Assembly (NCBI RefSeq): GCF_022829295.1
Contig: NZ_JAKSYH010000136.1
Location: 1-64,000, forward strand
Source: Methylobacterium sp. J-088
Lineage (GTDB): Bacteria > Pseudomonadota > Alphaproteobacteria > Rhizobiales > Beijerinckiaceae
Reading direction: 5' to 3'
DNA length: 64,000 nt
This document shows, in pieces, positions 27,549 to 36,692 of the stretch. The translations under genes were made by a program, and so were the position numbers. Numbering within the stretch: the first letter of the stretch is position 1; the number at the start of each line of letters is the position of its first letter. The notes under the pieces were generated by a model. It saw only the letters and a list, made by a program, of their open reading frames with translations, had not been told where the DNA came from and ran no database searches.

Positions 27549-28565
27549 GTGCTGCGTCTCGCCCTCGTTCTGAAACGGTCCTGGCCGCGCCTTGCGGGCT
27601 ACGCCATGATCCCGTTGATCCGTGCTCTGGTCTGGCTGGCGCGCCTCCTGGGGCCGCAGCGCTCGACCGCCTTCGGCGCAGGCCTGCTCCGCCGGATCGG
27701 GCCGCTCCTGCCGGCCCATCGCACCGCGCTGGCGAACCTGCGGGCAGCCTTCCCGGAGATGCCGGAGGCCGAACGGCGACTCATCGCACTCGAGGCCTGG
27801 GACAATCTCGGCCGTGTCGGGGCCGAGTACGCCCATCTCGACAGCCTGTTCGACTACGATCCGGCGGCAGCGGGCCCGTTGCGGACCGAGGTCGCCGGGA
27901 TCGAGCACTTCGCCACCCTGCGCGACGACGGCGAGCCGGGCCTGATCTTCTCCGCGCATCTCGCCAACTGGGAATTGCCGGCGATCGCCGCGGCGCGGTT
28001 CGGCCTGGACGCGACGGCCGTGTTCCGGCCGCCCAACAATCCGGCGGCCGCGCGTCTCGTGCAGGAGGTCCGCCGCCGGTCCATGGGCGGACTGGCCGCC
28101 TCGAAGCCGGGCGCCGTCTTCGCCATGCGCGACGTCGTGGAGCAGGGCGGTCATCTCGGCCAGTTGATCGACCAGCACTTCACCCGCGGCGTCGTGGTGC
28201 AGTTCCTCGGGCGGCCCTGCCTTGCCAATCCGCTGCTCGCCAAGCTCGTCCGGCACTATGAATGCCCGGTCCACGGTGTCCGGGTCGTCCGGCTGCCGGA
28301 GGGCCGTTTCAGGCTCGAACTGACACCACCACTCGATCTGCCGCGGGCCGCGGACGGGACCATCGACGTGCCCGGCGCCATGCAGGCGATGACCGCCGTG
28401 GTCGAATCCTGGGTGCGCGAGAATCCCGGCCAGTGGCTGTGGATGCACCGTCGCTGGAGGCCTGACATGCTGCCCAAGGCGCGGGCCATGCCGCCATCGG
28501 CCGCAGTACCGGTACAACCGTCTCAAGCCAACGTGATTTCCCAGGCGGCGGACCAGGCGCTCTGA
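27549..28565 (+). CDS. lpxXL: Lipid A acyltransferase, LpxXL type
   Basis: A 338-residue member of the LpxL/HtrB lauroyl-acyltransferase family. The catalytic HX4E motif appears as SAHLANWE, followed by FRPPNNPAAARLV, and the C-terminal ENPGQWLWMHRRWRP motif is typical. It is anchored by an N-terminal hydrophobic stretch and transfers an acyl chain to lipid A on the inner membrane. Following the very-long-chain genes, it is best matched to LpxXL, which adds the 28-carbon chain. The GTG at 27549 has GGGAAG five bases upstream. Confidence 0.85.
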   Translation: MLRLALVLKRSWPRLAGYAMIPLIRALVWLARLLGPQRSTAFGAGLLRRIGPLLPAHRTALANLRAAFPEMPEAERRLIALEAWDNLGRVGAEYAHLDSLFDYDPAAAGPLRTEVAGIEHFATLRDDGEPGLIFSAHLANWELPAIAAARFGLDATAVFRPPNNPAAARLVQEVRRRSMGGLAASKPGAVFAMRDVVEQGGHLGQLIDQHFTRGVVVQFLGRPCLANPLLAKLVRHYECPVHGVRVVRLPEGRFRLELTPPLDLPRAADGTIDVPGAMQAMTAVVESWVRENPGQWLWMHRRWRPDMLPKARAMPPSAAVPVQPSQANVISQAADQAL

Positions 28566-28572
28566 TAGCGCC

Positions 28573-29340
28573 ATGACGTCTCGGCACCAAGCCTGGATCC
28601 GCGAACGCAGCGCGCTTGGCGCCGCAGTCCTGCTCGTGGCCGCCGTGGCTACCTCCGCGGCACGGGCCGAGCCGGTCCGCGCGGTCGTGGAGCTGTTCAC
28701 CAGTCAGGGCTGCGGTGCCTGCCGCACGGCCGAGCCCATCCTGCGCGACCTGTCGCGTCAGCCCGGGGTGATCGCCCTGACCCTGCCGGTGACCTACTGG
28801 GACTATCTGGGCTGGAAGGACACGCTGGCGTCGCGACCGCTGACCGAGCGCCAGCGCGCGTATGCCCGGGGACGCGGGGGCCGGCAGGTCTTCACGCCGC
28901 AGGCGGTGGTCGATGGCAGCGGCGTGGCCGTGGGTTCGGACAGGGTCGCCCTCGACCGGCTGATGCGGGACGGCGTCCAGCAAGATGGATTGCCGATCGC
29001 CGTTCACGGTGAGGCGCGCGGGGACCGCATTCGCGTCGAGATCGGGGCTGCGCCGGACGCCAAGACGCAGGCGCGCGGCGAGGTCTGGCTGGTCCCCGTG
29101 TTGCGCCGCCGGGCGGTCGCGATCCAGTCCGGCGAGAATGGCGGGCGGACCGCAACCTACGTCAACGTGGTTCGGGGTCTGCAGCACCTCGGCCACTGGG
29201 GCGGTCAGCCGCTCAGCTTCGACGTGCCCGGCACGCAGGCCGAGATCGCCGATGCGGACAGCTGGGTCGTGCTGCTTCAGGGCGGCGCCGACACCAGACC
29301 CGGCCGCATCTTGGGCGCCGCGAAGGGACCAGGGCTCTGA
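28573..29340 (+). CDS. DUF1223 thioredoxin-like secreted protein
   Basis: A 255-residue protein with a signal peptide (hydrophobic residues 15-32, cut near ARA-EP). The mature part begins RAVVELFTSQGCGACRTAEP, the DUF1223 signature with a CXXC pair that suggests a thioredoxin-like fold and redox activity in the periplasm. VTYWDYLGWKDTLAS and GGRQVFTPQAVVDG are also conserved. Function is unknown in the family. It starts seven bases after lpxXL and is probably cotranscribed. Confidence 0.8.
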   Translation: MTSRHQAWIRERSALGAAVLLVAAVATSAARAEPVRAVVELFTSQGCGACRTAEPILRDLSRQPGVIALTLPVTYWDYLGWKDTLASRPLTERQRAYARGRGGRQVFTPQAVVDGSGVAVGSDRVALDRLMRDGVQQDGLPIAVHGEARGDRIRVEIGAAPDAKTQARGEVWLVPVLRRRAVAIQSGENGGRTATYVNVVRGLQHLGHWGGQPLSFDVPGTQAEIADADSWVVLLQGGADTRPGRILGAAKGPGL

Positions 29341-29370
29341 ACCGCCGGGTTCTTCGTGCCCCGGGGCGCC

Positions 29371-29592
29371 CTATTCGAGACTGATCGGGTCGATCTGACG
29401 GCGACCCTCGCGCCTGTGCCGCGTCTTCGACTCGTGCGCCAGTTCGGCGAGTTTCACATCGAACCGGTCGGACAGGTGGCCGACCAAGCCGATCGTTCCA
29501 TCGATGACACGGCTTACCAGGGCGACGGTACCGATCACGGCAGCGACGATGAGGCTCTCGATGGCGCGTACGATCCGGCGAACACGATGCAT
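29371..29592 (-). CDS. Small membrane protein of unknown function
   Basis: A 73-residue product with one hydrophobic stretch (about 12-42, ESLIVAAVIGTVALVSRVI) and a charged C-terminal tail (RFDVKLAELAHESKTRHRREG). The layout of basic N-terminus, one helix and a hydrophilic tail is protein-like. No strong ribosome binding site is visible and the frame could be chance, so confidence is limited. It converges on the DUF1223 gene. Confidence 0.4.
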   Translation of the reverse strand: MHRVRRIVRAIESLIVAAVIGTVALVSRVIDGTIGLVGHLSDRFDVKLAELAHESKTRHRREGRRQIDPISLE

Positions 29593-29834
29593 GGACGGCA
29601 GTCTCGATGTTTGCGGCGCGGGAAACGCCTTTGCCTGCGCGAAGTAGCGTTGTCGAAGGCCGGCGCGATGAGACCAAAAGCGGCGCTGCTTCGACGAGGG
29701 CGTGCGGAACCAAATCGAAACGCGTCCGGCGGGGGGCTCGACGGAGGTTGGGGTTCGCGAACCGCAGGGGCAGCAAGCCCGTTGCCTGCGATACGGCGGC
29801 GCTTTCGCGTCGCCATCCAGATCGAGTGTCGACC

Positions 29835-30551
29835 ATGCGGCGACGCCACCTCCTGTCCGGCTTGCTCGCGACACTTTCGCTCGCGGGACGCCGCGCCGAG
29901 GCGGCCGACCCGGAGGTCGATGTTCTCCTGGTGCTCGCCGTGGATGTGTCGCTCAGCATCAGCGAGGCGCGCTTCGAGCTCGAACGGCGCGGCTATGCCG
30001 AGGCCTTCGCCGACGCCAGAGTCCTGCGTGCCATCGGTGATGGGCCTGCCGGGCGCATCGGGGTCGCGTTGTTCGACTGGGCCGGGCCCGGAGAGCAGCG
30101 TGTCGCGGTCGACTGGATGACCATCGCGTCCGCGCAGGACGCGGCTCTGTTCGCAGCGCGGCTCGACGTGGCGATGCGCCCGTTCTACGGCCGGACCGCG
30201 ATCGGCTCCGCCCTCGACTTCGCGGCCGATCTCCTGGCGCGGGCACCGTTCCGGACCGAGCGGAAGGTGATCGACATCTCGGGCGATGGGACCGGCAATG
30301 CCGGGCGCCCGATCTCGAACGCGCGCGACGCCGCCATCTCGGCCGGCATCACGGTGAACGGCATCGTCGTCCTCACCGATCCGGATGGCATGCCGAACTT
30401 CCTGAGGGAGCACACCAACCCGCCCGGGGGCCTCGCGGCCTATTACCGGGATCACGTCATCGGCGGCGCGGGCGCGTTCGTGATGAGCGCGGAGACCTTC
30501 TCAGCGTTCGGACGCGCCATCATCGCCAAGTTGATCCGCGAGATTTCGTGA
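29835..30551 (+). CDS. DUF1194 von Willebrand factor A-like secreted protein
   Basis: A 238-residue protein with a signal peptide, including a twin-arginine-like RRR near residue 3 (MRRRHLLSGLLATLSLAGRRA). The vWA-type core begins VDVLLVLAVDVSLSISEARFEL; the MIDAS-type metal site DVSLS is present, with TAIGSALDFA and DISGDGTGN as the other loops. DUF1194 proteins occur in many alphaproteobacteria without an assigned role; vWA domains usually mediate metal-dependent protein binding. The ATG at 29835 marks the start of the signal peptide. Confidence 0.8.
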   Translation: MRRRHLLSGLLATLSLAGRRAEAADPEVDVLLVLAVDVSLSISEARFELERRGYAEAFADARVLRAIGDGPAGRIGVALFDWAGPGEQRVAVDWMTIASAQDAALFAARLDVAMRPFYGRTAIGSALDFAADLLARAPFRTERKVIDISGDGTGNAGRPISNARDAAISAGITVNGIVVLTDPDGMPNFLREHTNPPGGLAAYYRDHVIGGAGAFVMSAETFSAFGRAIIAKLIREIS

Positions 30552-30654
30552 CGCCGCCGGTGAAGGCGTCACCCGAACGGCTCGCACAGCACGATCGTGG
30601 GCGCTAGCTTCATCCCGCACGCGCCCGGCGAGGCGCGGCCAGGGAGGAGCCGGA

Positions 30655-31725
30655 ATGCGGATCTCGGCTGACGGGCTGTCCGCCTTTGTGCGGGACATCT
30701 TCGTGCGCGAGGGCTGTGCGGAGGCGGAGGCCGAGCGGATCGGCCGCTTCCTGGTCGCGGCCAACCTGACGGGCCACGACAGCCACGGCGTCGTCCGGGT
30801 GCCCCGCTACGTCGCGTGGCTGCGCACCGGCGAGGTCGAGGCGGGCCGCACGCCCGAGATCGTCACCGACGCGCCGTGCTTCGCCCTCGTGGACGCGCTC
30901 TACGGGTTCGGGCCGACCGCCGGACCTTTCGCGGTCGATCTCGGGATCGCGAAGGCGCGGGCGAACGGCGTCGCGATAATTGCCCTCCGGCATTCCGGGC
31001 ATATCGGCCGGATCGGCGAATGGTCCGAGCGCGCCGCAGCTGCCGGGCTGGTCTCGGTCCATTTCGTCAATGTGTCGGGCAGCCTGCTGGTGGCACCGTT
31101 CGGCTCCGTCGAGCGGCGGTTCTCCACCGCGCCGTTCTCCGCCGGTTTTCCTGTGCCGGATGCCGATCCGATCATCCTCGACTTCGCCACCTCGTTGGTG
31201 GCCGAGGGCAAGGTGCTGGTCGCCTCCAGGGGCGGCAAGGCGCTGCCGGAGGGCGCGCTGATCGAGCCCGACGGTCGCCTCAGCGCGGATCCGGCGACCC
31301 TGTTCGGCCCCCTCGACGGGGACGAGCGCGACAACCAGCGCGGCGTCGGCGCAATCCGGGCTTTCGGCGAGCACAAGGGCTCGGGGCTGGCGCTGATGTG
31401 CGAGCTGCTCGCCGGCGCGCTCACCGGATCCGGCACGGCGGGGCCGGGCAAGCGCCGGATCTGCAACGGCATGCTCTCGATCTACGTGACGCCCGCGGCG
31501 CTCGGGACCGAGGATGTGCTGGCCACCGAGGCGCGGGCCTATCTCGATTTCTTCAAGAGCGCCCGCCCGATGCCCGGCGCCGAGGTGCTGCTGCCCGGCG
31601 AGCCGGAGCGCCGGATGCGGGTCCAGCGCCTTGCGGAGGGCGTACCTCTGCCGGAACCGGTCTGGGAGACGCTGCTCGCCGCCGGTCGCCCGCACGGGCT
31701 CGACGGGGATGCTTACCGCGCCTGA
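30655..31725 (+). CDS. Ldh-family NAD(P)-dependent oxidoreductase (MDH2/LDH2 class)
   Basis: A 356-residue protein of the malate/L-lactate dehydrogenase (LDH2/MDH2) family. The N-terminal GHDSHGVVRVPRYV is the family signature, with HSGHIGRIGEW and LDFATSLVAEGKV further on. Members act on malate, lactate, sulfolactate, ureidoglycolate or 2,3-diketogulonate, and the sequence does not decide between them. GGGAGGAG precedes the ATG. An MFS carrier and a UxaA-type dehydratase follow, so it probably oxidises a sugar acid or related hydroxy acid. Confidence 0.87.
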   Translation: MRISADGLSAFVRDIFVREGCAEAEAERIGRFLVAANLTGHDSHGVVRVPRYVAWLRTGEVEAGRTPEIVTDAPCFALVDALYGFGPTAGPFAVDLGIAKARANGVAIIALRHSGHIGRIGEWSERAAAAGLVSVHFVNVSGSLLVAPFGSVERRFSTAPFSAGFPVPDADPIILDFATSLVAEGKVLVASRGGKALPEGALIEPDGRLSADPATLFGPLDGDERDNQRGVGAIRAFGEHKGSGLALMCELLAGALTGSGTAGPGKRRICNGMLSIYVTPAALGTEDVLATEARAYLDFFKSARPMPGAEVLLPGEPERRMRVQRLAEGVPLPEPVWETLLAAGRPHGLDGDAYRA

Positions 31726-31823
31726 TCGGGCGCGGCGGACGACGGTCTTTGCGGCGAAACCCGGTCACAATGGGGGCGCCGCGCCAAGCGGGGACGCCAT
31801 CCCCGCGCTTCGGGAGGAACGCG

Positions 31824-33134
31824 ATGCCTCGCTTGCGCTGGCTCATGATCGGCCTCTGCATGGCCGCCAACGCCATCAACTACATCGACCGCGCCAATCT
31901 CGCGGTCGCCGCCCCCTCCATGTCGAAGGAGTTGGGCCTCAATGCCACCGATATGGGGCTGATCCTGTCGGGCTTCTTCTGGACCTACGCGATCATGCAA
32001 TTGCCGTTCGGCTACGTCGCCGACCGGGTCGGGGCGCGGCTCTCGCTGGTCGTGGCGGTGGTCTGGTGGTCGGCCTGCACGGCGCTGACCGCGGCCGGGC
32101 GGGGCTTCCTGTCGCTGCTGGGCCTGCGCATGCTGCTCGGCGTCGGCGAGGCGGGCGCCTACCCGTCCTTCGCCAAGGTCACGGCCTCGTGGTTCCCCCG
32201 TGGCGAGCGGAGCTTTGCCAGCAGCATCTTCGACAGCGGCTCGCGGGTCGGCTCGGCGCTGGCGATCCCGCTGGTCTCCTGGGTGATCGCGACGCTCGGC
32301 TGGCGCGAATCCTTCATCGTCACCGGCGTGCTCGGCTTCGTCTGGGCGGTGTTCTGGATGTGGCTCTATCGCGAGCCCGAGAACCACCCCGCCGTCTCGC
32401 CCGAAGACCTCGCCCGGCTCCGCGCCGCACAGGACCGGCCGAAATCCGTCGATGCTGCGGAGGCGCAGGAACAGGTGCCGTGGCTGTCCCTGTTCCGCTA
32501 CCGCACGGTCTGGGGGATGATGGCCGGGTTCTTCTGCCTGAACTTCGTGATCTACTTCTTCATCACGTGGTTCCCGACCTACCTCGTCAAGGCGCGCGGC
32601 TTCTCGCTCGCCGAACTCGGCACCTTGGGCAGCCTGCCCGCGCTCGCCTCGATCCCGGCAGGTTGGCTCGGCGGCTTTGCCTCCGACGCGCTCTACCGCC
32701 GGGGCTGGAGCCTGACGGCCGCCCGCAAGACCTGCCTCGTCGGCGGCATGCTGATGTCCTCGGTGATCACGCTCTCGATCATCGCGCCCAACGTCTACGT
32801 GGCGTTGCTGTGCTTCGCGGTGGCTTATGGCAGCTTGGCCTTCACGGCGGCCTCGATCTGGGCGCTCCCCGGCGACGTGGCGCCGACGCCGGCCCATGTG
32901 GCCTCGATCGGCGGCATCCAGAACTTCGCCTCGAACGTCGCCGGCATCGTGACCACGACCTTCACCGGCGTGATGCTGACCGTCACGCAGGGCTCGTTCG
33001 TCATCCCGCTGATCGTGGCCGGCGGGTTCTGCCTGCTCGGCGCCGTCATCTACCTGTTCGTCGTCGGCGAGATCGCGCCGCTGCCGGTGCGGGAGGCTCG
33101 CGCCCCGGGGCTGCAGCCCGAAGCTGCCCGATGA
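31824..33134 (+). CDS. MFS transporter, ACS (anion:cation symporter) family
   Basis: A 436-residue protein with twelve hydrophobic segments. NAINYIDRANLAVAAP in the first helix and GYVADRVGARLSL between helices 2 and 3 are typical of the ACS group, which includes hexuronate and glucarate carriers. GGGAGGAAC precedes the ATG. Its stop overlaps an ATG of the next gene (ATGA), although a downstream ATG there has the better ribosome binding site. It probably imports the substrate of the neighbouring Ldh and UxaA-family enzymes. Confidence 0.88.
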   Translation: MPRLRWLMIGLCMAANAINYIDRANLAVAAPSMSKELGLNATDMGLILSGFFWTYAIMQLPFGYVADRVGARLSLVVAVVWWSACTALTAAGRGFLSLLGLRMLLGVGEAGAYPSFAKVTASWFPRGERSFASSIFDSGSRVGSALAIPLVSWVIATLGWRESFIVTGVLGFVWAVFWMWLYREPENHPAVSPEDLARLRAAQDRPKSVDAAEAQEQVPWLSLFRYRTVWGMMAGFFCLNFVIYFFITWFPTYLVKARGFSLAELGTLGSLPALASIPAGWLGGFASDALYRRGWSLTAARKTCLVGGMLMSSVITLSIIAPNVYVALLCFAVAYGSLAFTAASIWALPGDVAPTPAHVASIGGIQNFASNVAGIVTTTFTGVMLTVTQGSFVIPLIVAGGFCLLGAVIYLFVVGEIAPLPVREARAPGLQPEAAR

Positions 33135-33163
33135 GCGACACGACGCACCGCCAGGAGACAGCC

Positions 33164-34687
33164 ATGCCTGCCTATCCCGTCATCGCCCTGCGGCCGGACG
33201 ACGGCGTCGTCGTCGCCCGCGGCGCCATCGAGCCCGGCACGCCGGTCGCCGAGGGCGTCACCGCCGCCGAGCGGATCCCGGCCGGCCACAAGGTCGCGGT
33301 GCGCACGCATCGGAGCGGCGAGGCGGTGACCAAGTACGGCCAGATCATCGGCTTCGCCAAGGAGGAGATCGCAGTCGGACGGCACGTCCACGTCCACAAT
33401 CTCGGGATGGGCGCGTTCGCCCGCGACTATGCGTTCGGGGTCGATGCGAAGCCGACCCGGCTGGTCACGCCGCCCGCAACCTTCCAGGGCATCCGCCGCC
33501 CGGACGGGCGGATCGCGACCCGCAACTATGTCGGCATCCTCACCTCGGTGAATTGCAGCGCCCACGTCGCCGACCTGATCGCCGACGCGTTCCGGCGCCA
33601 CCCGATCCTCGGGCTCGATCCGCTCGCGGCGTACCCGAACGTCGACGGCGTGGTGGCGCTCACCCACAAGACCGGCTGCGGCATGGCGATGGGCGAGCCG
33701 CTGCGGCTCCTGCGCCGGACGCTCGCGGGCTATGCGCGGCACGTCAACTTCTCGCACATCGTGATGATCGGGCTCGGCTGCGAGGTGAACCAGATCGGCG
33801 CCTTCCTGGAGGAGCAGGGGCTCGGCGACCGGATCCGCAGCATGAACATCCAGTCGCTCGGCGGCACCCGCAAGACCGTGGAGGCCGGCATCGACTTCGT
33901 GAAGGGGATTCTGGACGAGGCTAACGTGGTCCATCGTGAGCCGGTGCCGGCGAGCGAGCTGATCGTCGCGCTGCAATGCGGCGGCTCGGACGGGTATTCG
34001 GGCGTCTCGGCCAACCCGGCGCTCGGGATCGCCAGCGACCTCGTGGTGCAGAACGGCGGCACGGTGATCCTGTCGGAGACCACGGAGACCTATGGCGCCG
34101 AGCACCTGTTCACCCGCCGCGCCGAGAGCCCGGAGGTCGGCCAGAAGCTCGTCGATCTGATGCGCTGGTGGGAGGAGTACACCCGCAAGGAGGGCTCGGA
34201 GATCGACGCCAACCCCTCGCCCGGCAACAAGGCCGGCGGCCTGACCACGATCCTGGAAAAGTCGCTGGGCGCCATGGCGAAGGCTGGGAGCACCAACCTC
34301 GTGGACGTGCTGCGCTACGCCGATCCGGTCACCGCCAAGGGCTTCGTGTTCATGGACACGCCCGGCTACGATCCGGTCTCGGCGACCGGGCAGGTGGCCG
34401 GCGGGGCGAACCTCGTGTGCTTCACCACCGGTCGGGGCAGCGTGTTCGGCTGCAAGCCGGCGCCGTCGATCAAGATCGCCACCAACTCGGCGATGTACCG
34501 GCGGCTTGAGGAGGACATGGATGTCAATTGCGGCACGATCCTCGACGGAGACGAGAGTGTCGAGCAGGCCGGGCGGCGGATCTTCGAGCGGATCCTGAAA
34601 GTCGCGGGCGGTGAGCGCACGAAGAGCGAGCAATTTGATTTCGGATCCTCGGAATTCGCGCCCTGGCAAATCGGCGCGACGGTGTGA
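33164..34687 (+). CDS. UxaA-family altronate/galactarate-type dehydratase
   Basis: A 507-residue enzyme. The N-terminal SAF-like domain (about residues 1-95, ERIPAGHKVAVR, YGQIIGFA) is followed by the catalytic domain with NYVGILTSVNCSAHVA, THKTGCGMAMG and GCEVNQIG, whose cysteines and histidines fit the iron site of the family. Relatives include altronate dehydratase (UxaA), galactarate dehydratase (GarD) and sulfolactate sulfo-lyase, which is split in some organisms. I use the ATG at 33164, which has AGGAG six bases upstream, over one at 33131 that overlaps the transporter stop. Confidence 0.85.
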   Translation: MPAYPVIALRPDDGVVVARGAIEPGTPVAEGVTAAERIPAGHKVAVRTHRSGEAVTKYGQIIGFAKEEIAVGRHVHVHNLGMGAFARDYAFGVDAKPTRLVTPPATFQGIRRPDGRIATRNYVGILTSVNCSAHVADLIADAFRRHPILGLDPLAAYPNVDGVVALTHKTGCGMAMGEPLRLLRRTLAGYARHVNFSHIVMIGLGCEVNQIGAFLEEQGLGDRIRSMNIQSLGGTRKTVEAGIDFVKGILDEANVVHREPVPASELIVALQCGGSDGYSGVSANPALGIASDLVVQNGGTVILSETTETYGAEHLFTRRAESPEVGQKLVDLMRWWEEYTRKEGSEIDANPSPGNKAGGLTTILEKSLGAMAKAGSTNLVDVLRYADPVTAKGFVFMDTPGYDPVSATGQVAGGANLVCFTTGRGSVFGCKPAPSIKIATNSAMYRRLEEDMDVNCGTILDGDESVEQAGRRIFERILKVAGGERTKSEQFDFGSSEFAPWQIGATV

Positions 34688-34690
34688 GGC

Positions 34691-35737
34691 TCAGAGGTCC
34701 GTCCGCACCACGCCCGGGAAACCCAGGATGAAGTCGGGGCCGAAGGCGGTCACCGGTGTGTGGAAGCCCGCCGGCACCGCGCCCGAGGCGAGGCGCCGGG
34801 CGACTTCCAGGGCCGTCGCGGCCGTGAGCGTGTAGCCTTCGGGCGTCTCCATCCGGCTGGCCGCCTTCCGCCCGGCGCCATCCCAGGCCTCGGCCAGGAA
34901 GGTGCTGCGCGCCGTTTTCCGCGCTGTCTCCGACGGCCCGGCGGGAAGCCGATCGATGCCGCGGTTGATCAGCCGCTGTGCGGCCCCGCCCGCGATGATC
35001 CGCCGGATCCCGGCCGGCAAACCGGCGGCGGCCGCCATGGCGGGGAAGGCCTCGAAATACACGTCGATGTTGGGGACCCGCGTCGAGTACCACGCGCTCG
35101 ACACGTCACCCCAGCCGAGGCCGACCGTGCGCCGGGGGCCGCGGCCGAAATCGGCGCTGCCGCGGGGCGGGCTCGGCAACTCGACGATCCGGCCGTCCCG
35201 GCGCACCCGCGTGCCCCAGGCGATGCCCTCGACCATGGTGCGGGCGGTGCCCTGACTGAACCCGCCGAACCCGCCGATCGAGATCCGCAGATGTGTCGCG
35301 CCGGGGAGTCGACGTGCCACATGGGCTGCGAGGCAATCGCTCGGCACCACGTCGAAGCCCGCGGCCGGGAGCAGCACGATGCCGGCCGCCTTCGCCTCCG
35401 CGTCGCGGGCGGCGAGCGCCTCCAGCACCGAGATCTCGCCGGTGATGTCGATGTAGTGCACGCCCGCGGAGAGGCAGGCCTCGGCCATCGGCCGGGCGGT
35501 CCTGGAGAACGGGCCGGCGGCGTGGATCACAGCCGCGACTCCGGCAAGCGCGGTTCGCAGGCGTTCCGGTTCGTCGAGGCGGGCGGCGCGCGCTTCGAGG
35601 CCGAACTGCTCGGCGAGGGGCCGGAGCTTGTCCGGATCGCGCCCCGCCAGGATCGGCCGCAGGCCTTGCGCGCGCGCGCGTTCGGAGATGAGTCGGCCTG
35701 TATAGCCTGTGGCGCCGTAGATGAGGATCGTGCTCAT
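34691..35737 (-). CDS. Saccharopine dehydrogenase-like NAD(P)-binding reductase
   Basis: A 348-residue protein with an N-terminal Rossmann turn GATGYTGRLISERA and AAGPFSRTARP near residue 75. It belongs to the saccharopine dehydrogenase/trans-acting enoyl reductase family, whose members reduce varied substrates. LLPAAGFDVVPSDCLAAHVA is the conserved middle. It converges on the UxaA-family gene, with three bases between stop codons. No lysine pathway genes adjoin it, so the substrate is open. Confidence 0.8.
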   Translation of the reverse strand: MSTILIYGATGYTGRLISERARAQGLRPILAGRDPDKLRPLAEQFGLEARAARLDEPERLRTALAGVAAVIHAAGPFSRTARPMAEACLSAGVHYIDITGEISVLEALAARDAEAKAAGIVLLPAAGFDVVPSDCLAAHVARRLPGATHLRISIGGFGGFSQGTARTMVEGIAWGTRVRRDGRIVELPSPPRGSADFGRGPRRTVGLGWGDVSSAWYSTRVPNIDVYFEAFPAMAAAAGLPAGIRRIIAGGAAQRLINRGIDRLPAGPSETARKTARSTFLAEAWDGAGRKAASRMETPEGYTLTAATALEVARRLASGAVPAGFHTPVTAFGPDFILGFPGVVRTDL

Positions 35738-35869
35738 GCTCGACTTCTGCCACCGCGTCGGCTCCTATCAAAGCACACCGAGGAACGACGCGGATTCGCA
35801 AGATTGGAACGCGAGGCGTCGGGCGGCTCGGATCGCCCGGTCTCCGTCACGTTTGGGAGCGGCAAGAGG

Positions 35870-36682
35870 ATGAAGCGGAACCCACGGTCGACGGCATCGC
35901 GGGGCGGCAGAGCCGCGATCCGGCACGGCGCCTGTGCCGTCCTCCTCGCCATGGCCGCGCCGGCCTGGGCCGCAGACCGGACCGTGACGCTGAAGGCTCA
36001 GCCCGAGGCTAAGGCCGACATCGCGGTGATGCCGCAGATCGATGCGCCGGTGGACGAGGCGGAGCGGCGGATCAATACCGCGCTGAAGCGGCTCGACGGC
36101 AATGTCCGCAAGGCCGCGAAGCAATGCACGGTCGGAGACGGGAAGCCCGGGGACTGGGGTCGGAGCGTCGAAACCTCGATGCGCGGCCCCAGTTTCGTGA
36201 GTTTCGTTATTCACGACGATTCGTTCTGCGGCGGCGCACATCCGAACAGCAGCACGATGTCGATCGTCTACGATCTGACCACCGGCGCGCCGGTCGATTG
36301 GACCAAGCTGCTTCCGCCCTCCCTGATTGGAACGGTCGCGCTCGCGGAGGGAATGGACGGGACCAAGATGGTCACGCTGGCCTCCAAGAGGCTGCACAGA
36401 CTCTACCTCGAACGATACCGCCCGAAGGCCGGCGATCCGAAGAAGGACGACGCGGACAAGGAGTGCCGCGAGTCCGTGACGGAGACGTTCTCCGGCGATC
36501 CACCGGCCATGATGGCGTGGCTCGACGCCAAGGAGGGCGGTCTCGCGGTGCAGTTCGATCTGGCCCACGCCGTCCAGGCCTGCGCCGACGCAGTCGTCAT
36601 CCCGAATGCGGTGCTGCGCCGGGAGGGCGCCAAACCCATCCTCGTCGATGCCCTCGACGCCGCCCGCGCAGCGGGCCAGTGA
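35870..36682 (+). CDS. Secreted DUF3298-like protein
   Basis: A 270-residue protein with a signal peptide ending APAWA-ADRT. The mature region contains SFCGGAHPNSSTMSIVYDLTTGAPVDW, the core of the DUF3298 (RsiV C-terminal) fold, which in RsiV binds lysozyme. Two cysteine pairs may form disulfides. A charged loop, RPKAGDPKKDDADKECRE, follows. The ATG at 35870 has AAGAGG directly before it. No sigma factor gene is nearby, so a role like RsiV is not supported. Confidence 0.65.
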   Translation: MKRNPRSTASRGGRAAIRHGACAVLLAMAAPAWAADRTVTLKAQPEAKADIAVMPQIDAPVDEAERRINTALKRLDGNVRKAAKQCTVGDGKPGDWGRSVETSMRGPSFVSFVIHDDSFCGGAHPNSSTMSIVYDLTTGAPVDWTKLLPPSLIGTVALAEGMDGTKMVTLASKRLHRLYLERYRPKAGDPKKDDADKECRESVTETFSGDPPAMMAWLDAKEGGLAVQFDLAHAVQACADAVVIPNAVLRREGAKPILVDALDAARAAGQ

Positions 36683-36692
36683 ACTGCGGCAC

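Noticed and set aside
26721-28565. A 614-codon frame containing the lipid A acyltransferase
   Set aside because: The first 276 codons overlap the zinc dehydrogenase gene out of frame; the acyltransferase starts at 27549.
31514-34687. A 1057-codon frame including the UxaA-family gene
   Set aside because: The front half is an out-of-frame reading of the Ldh and MFS genes; the true start is near 33164.
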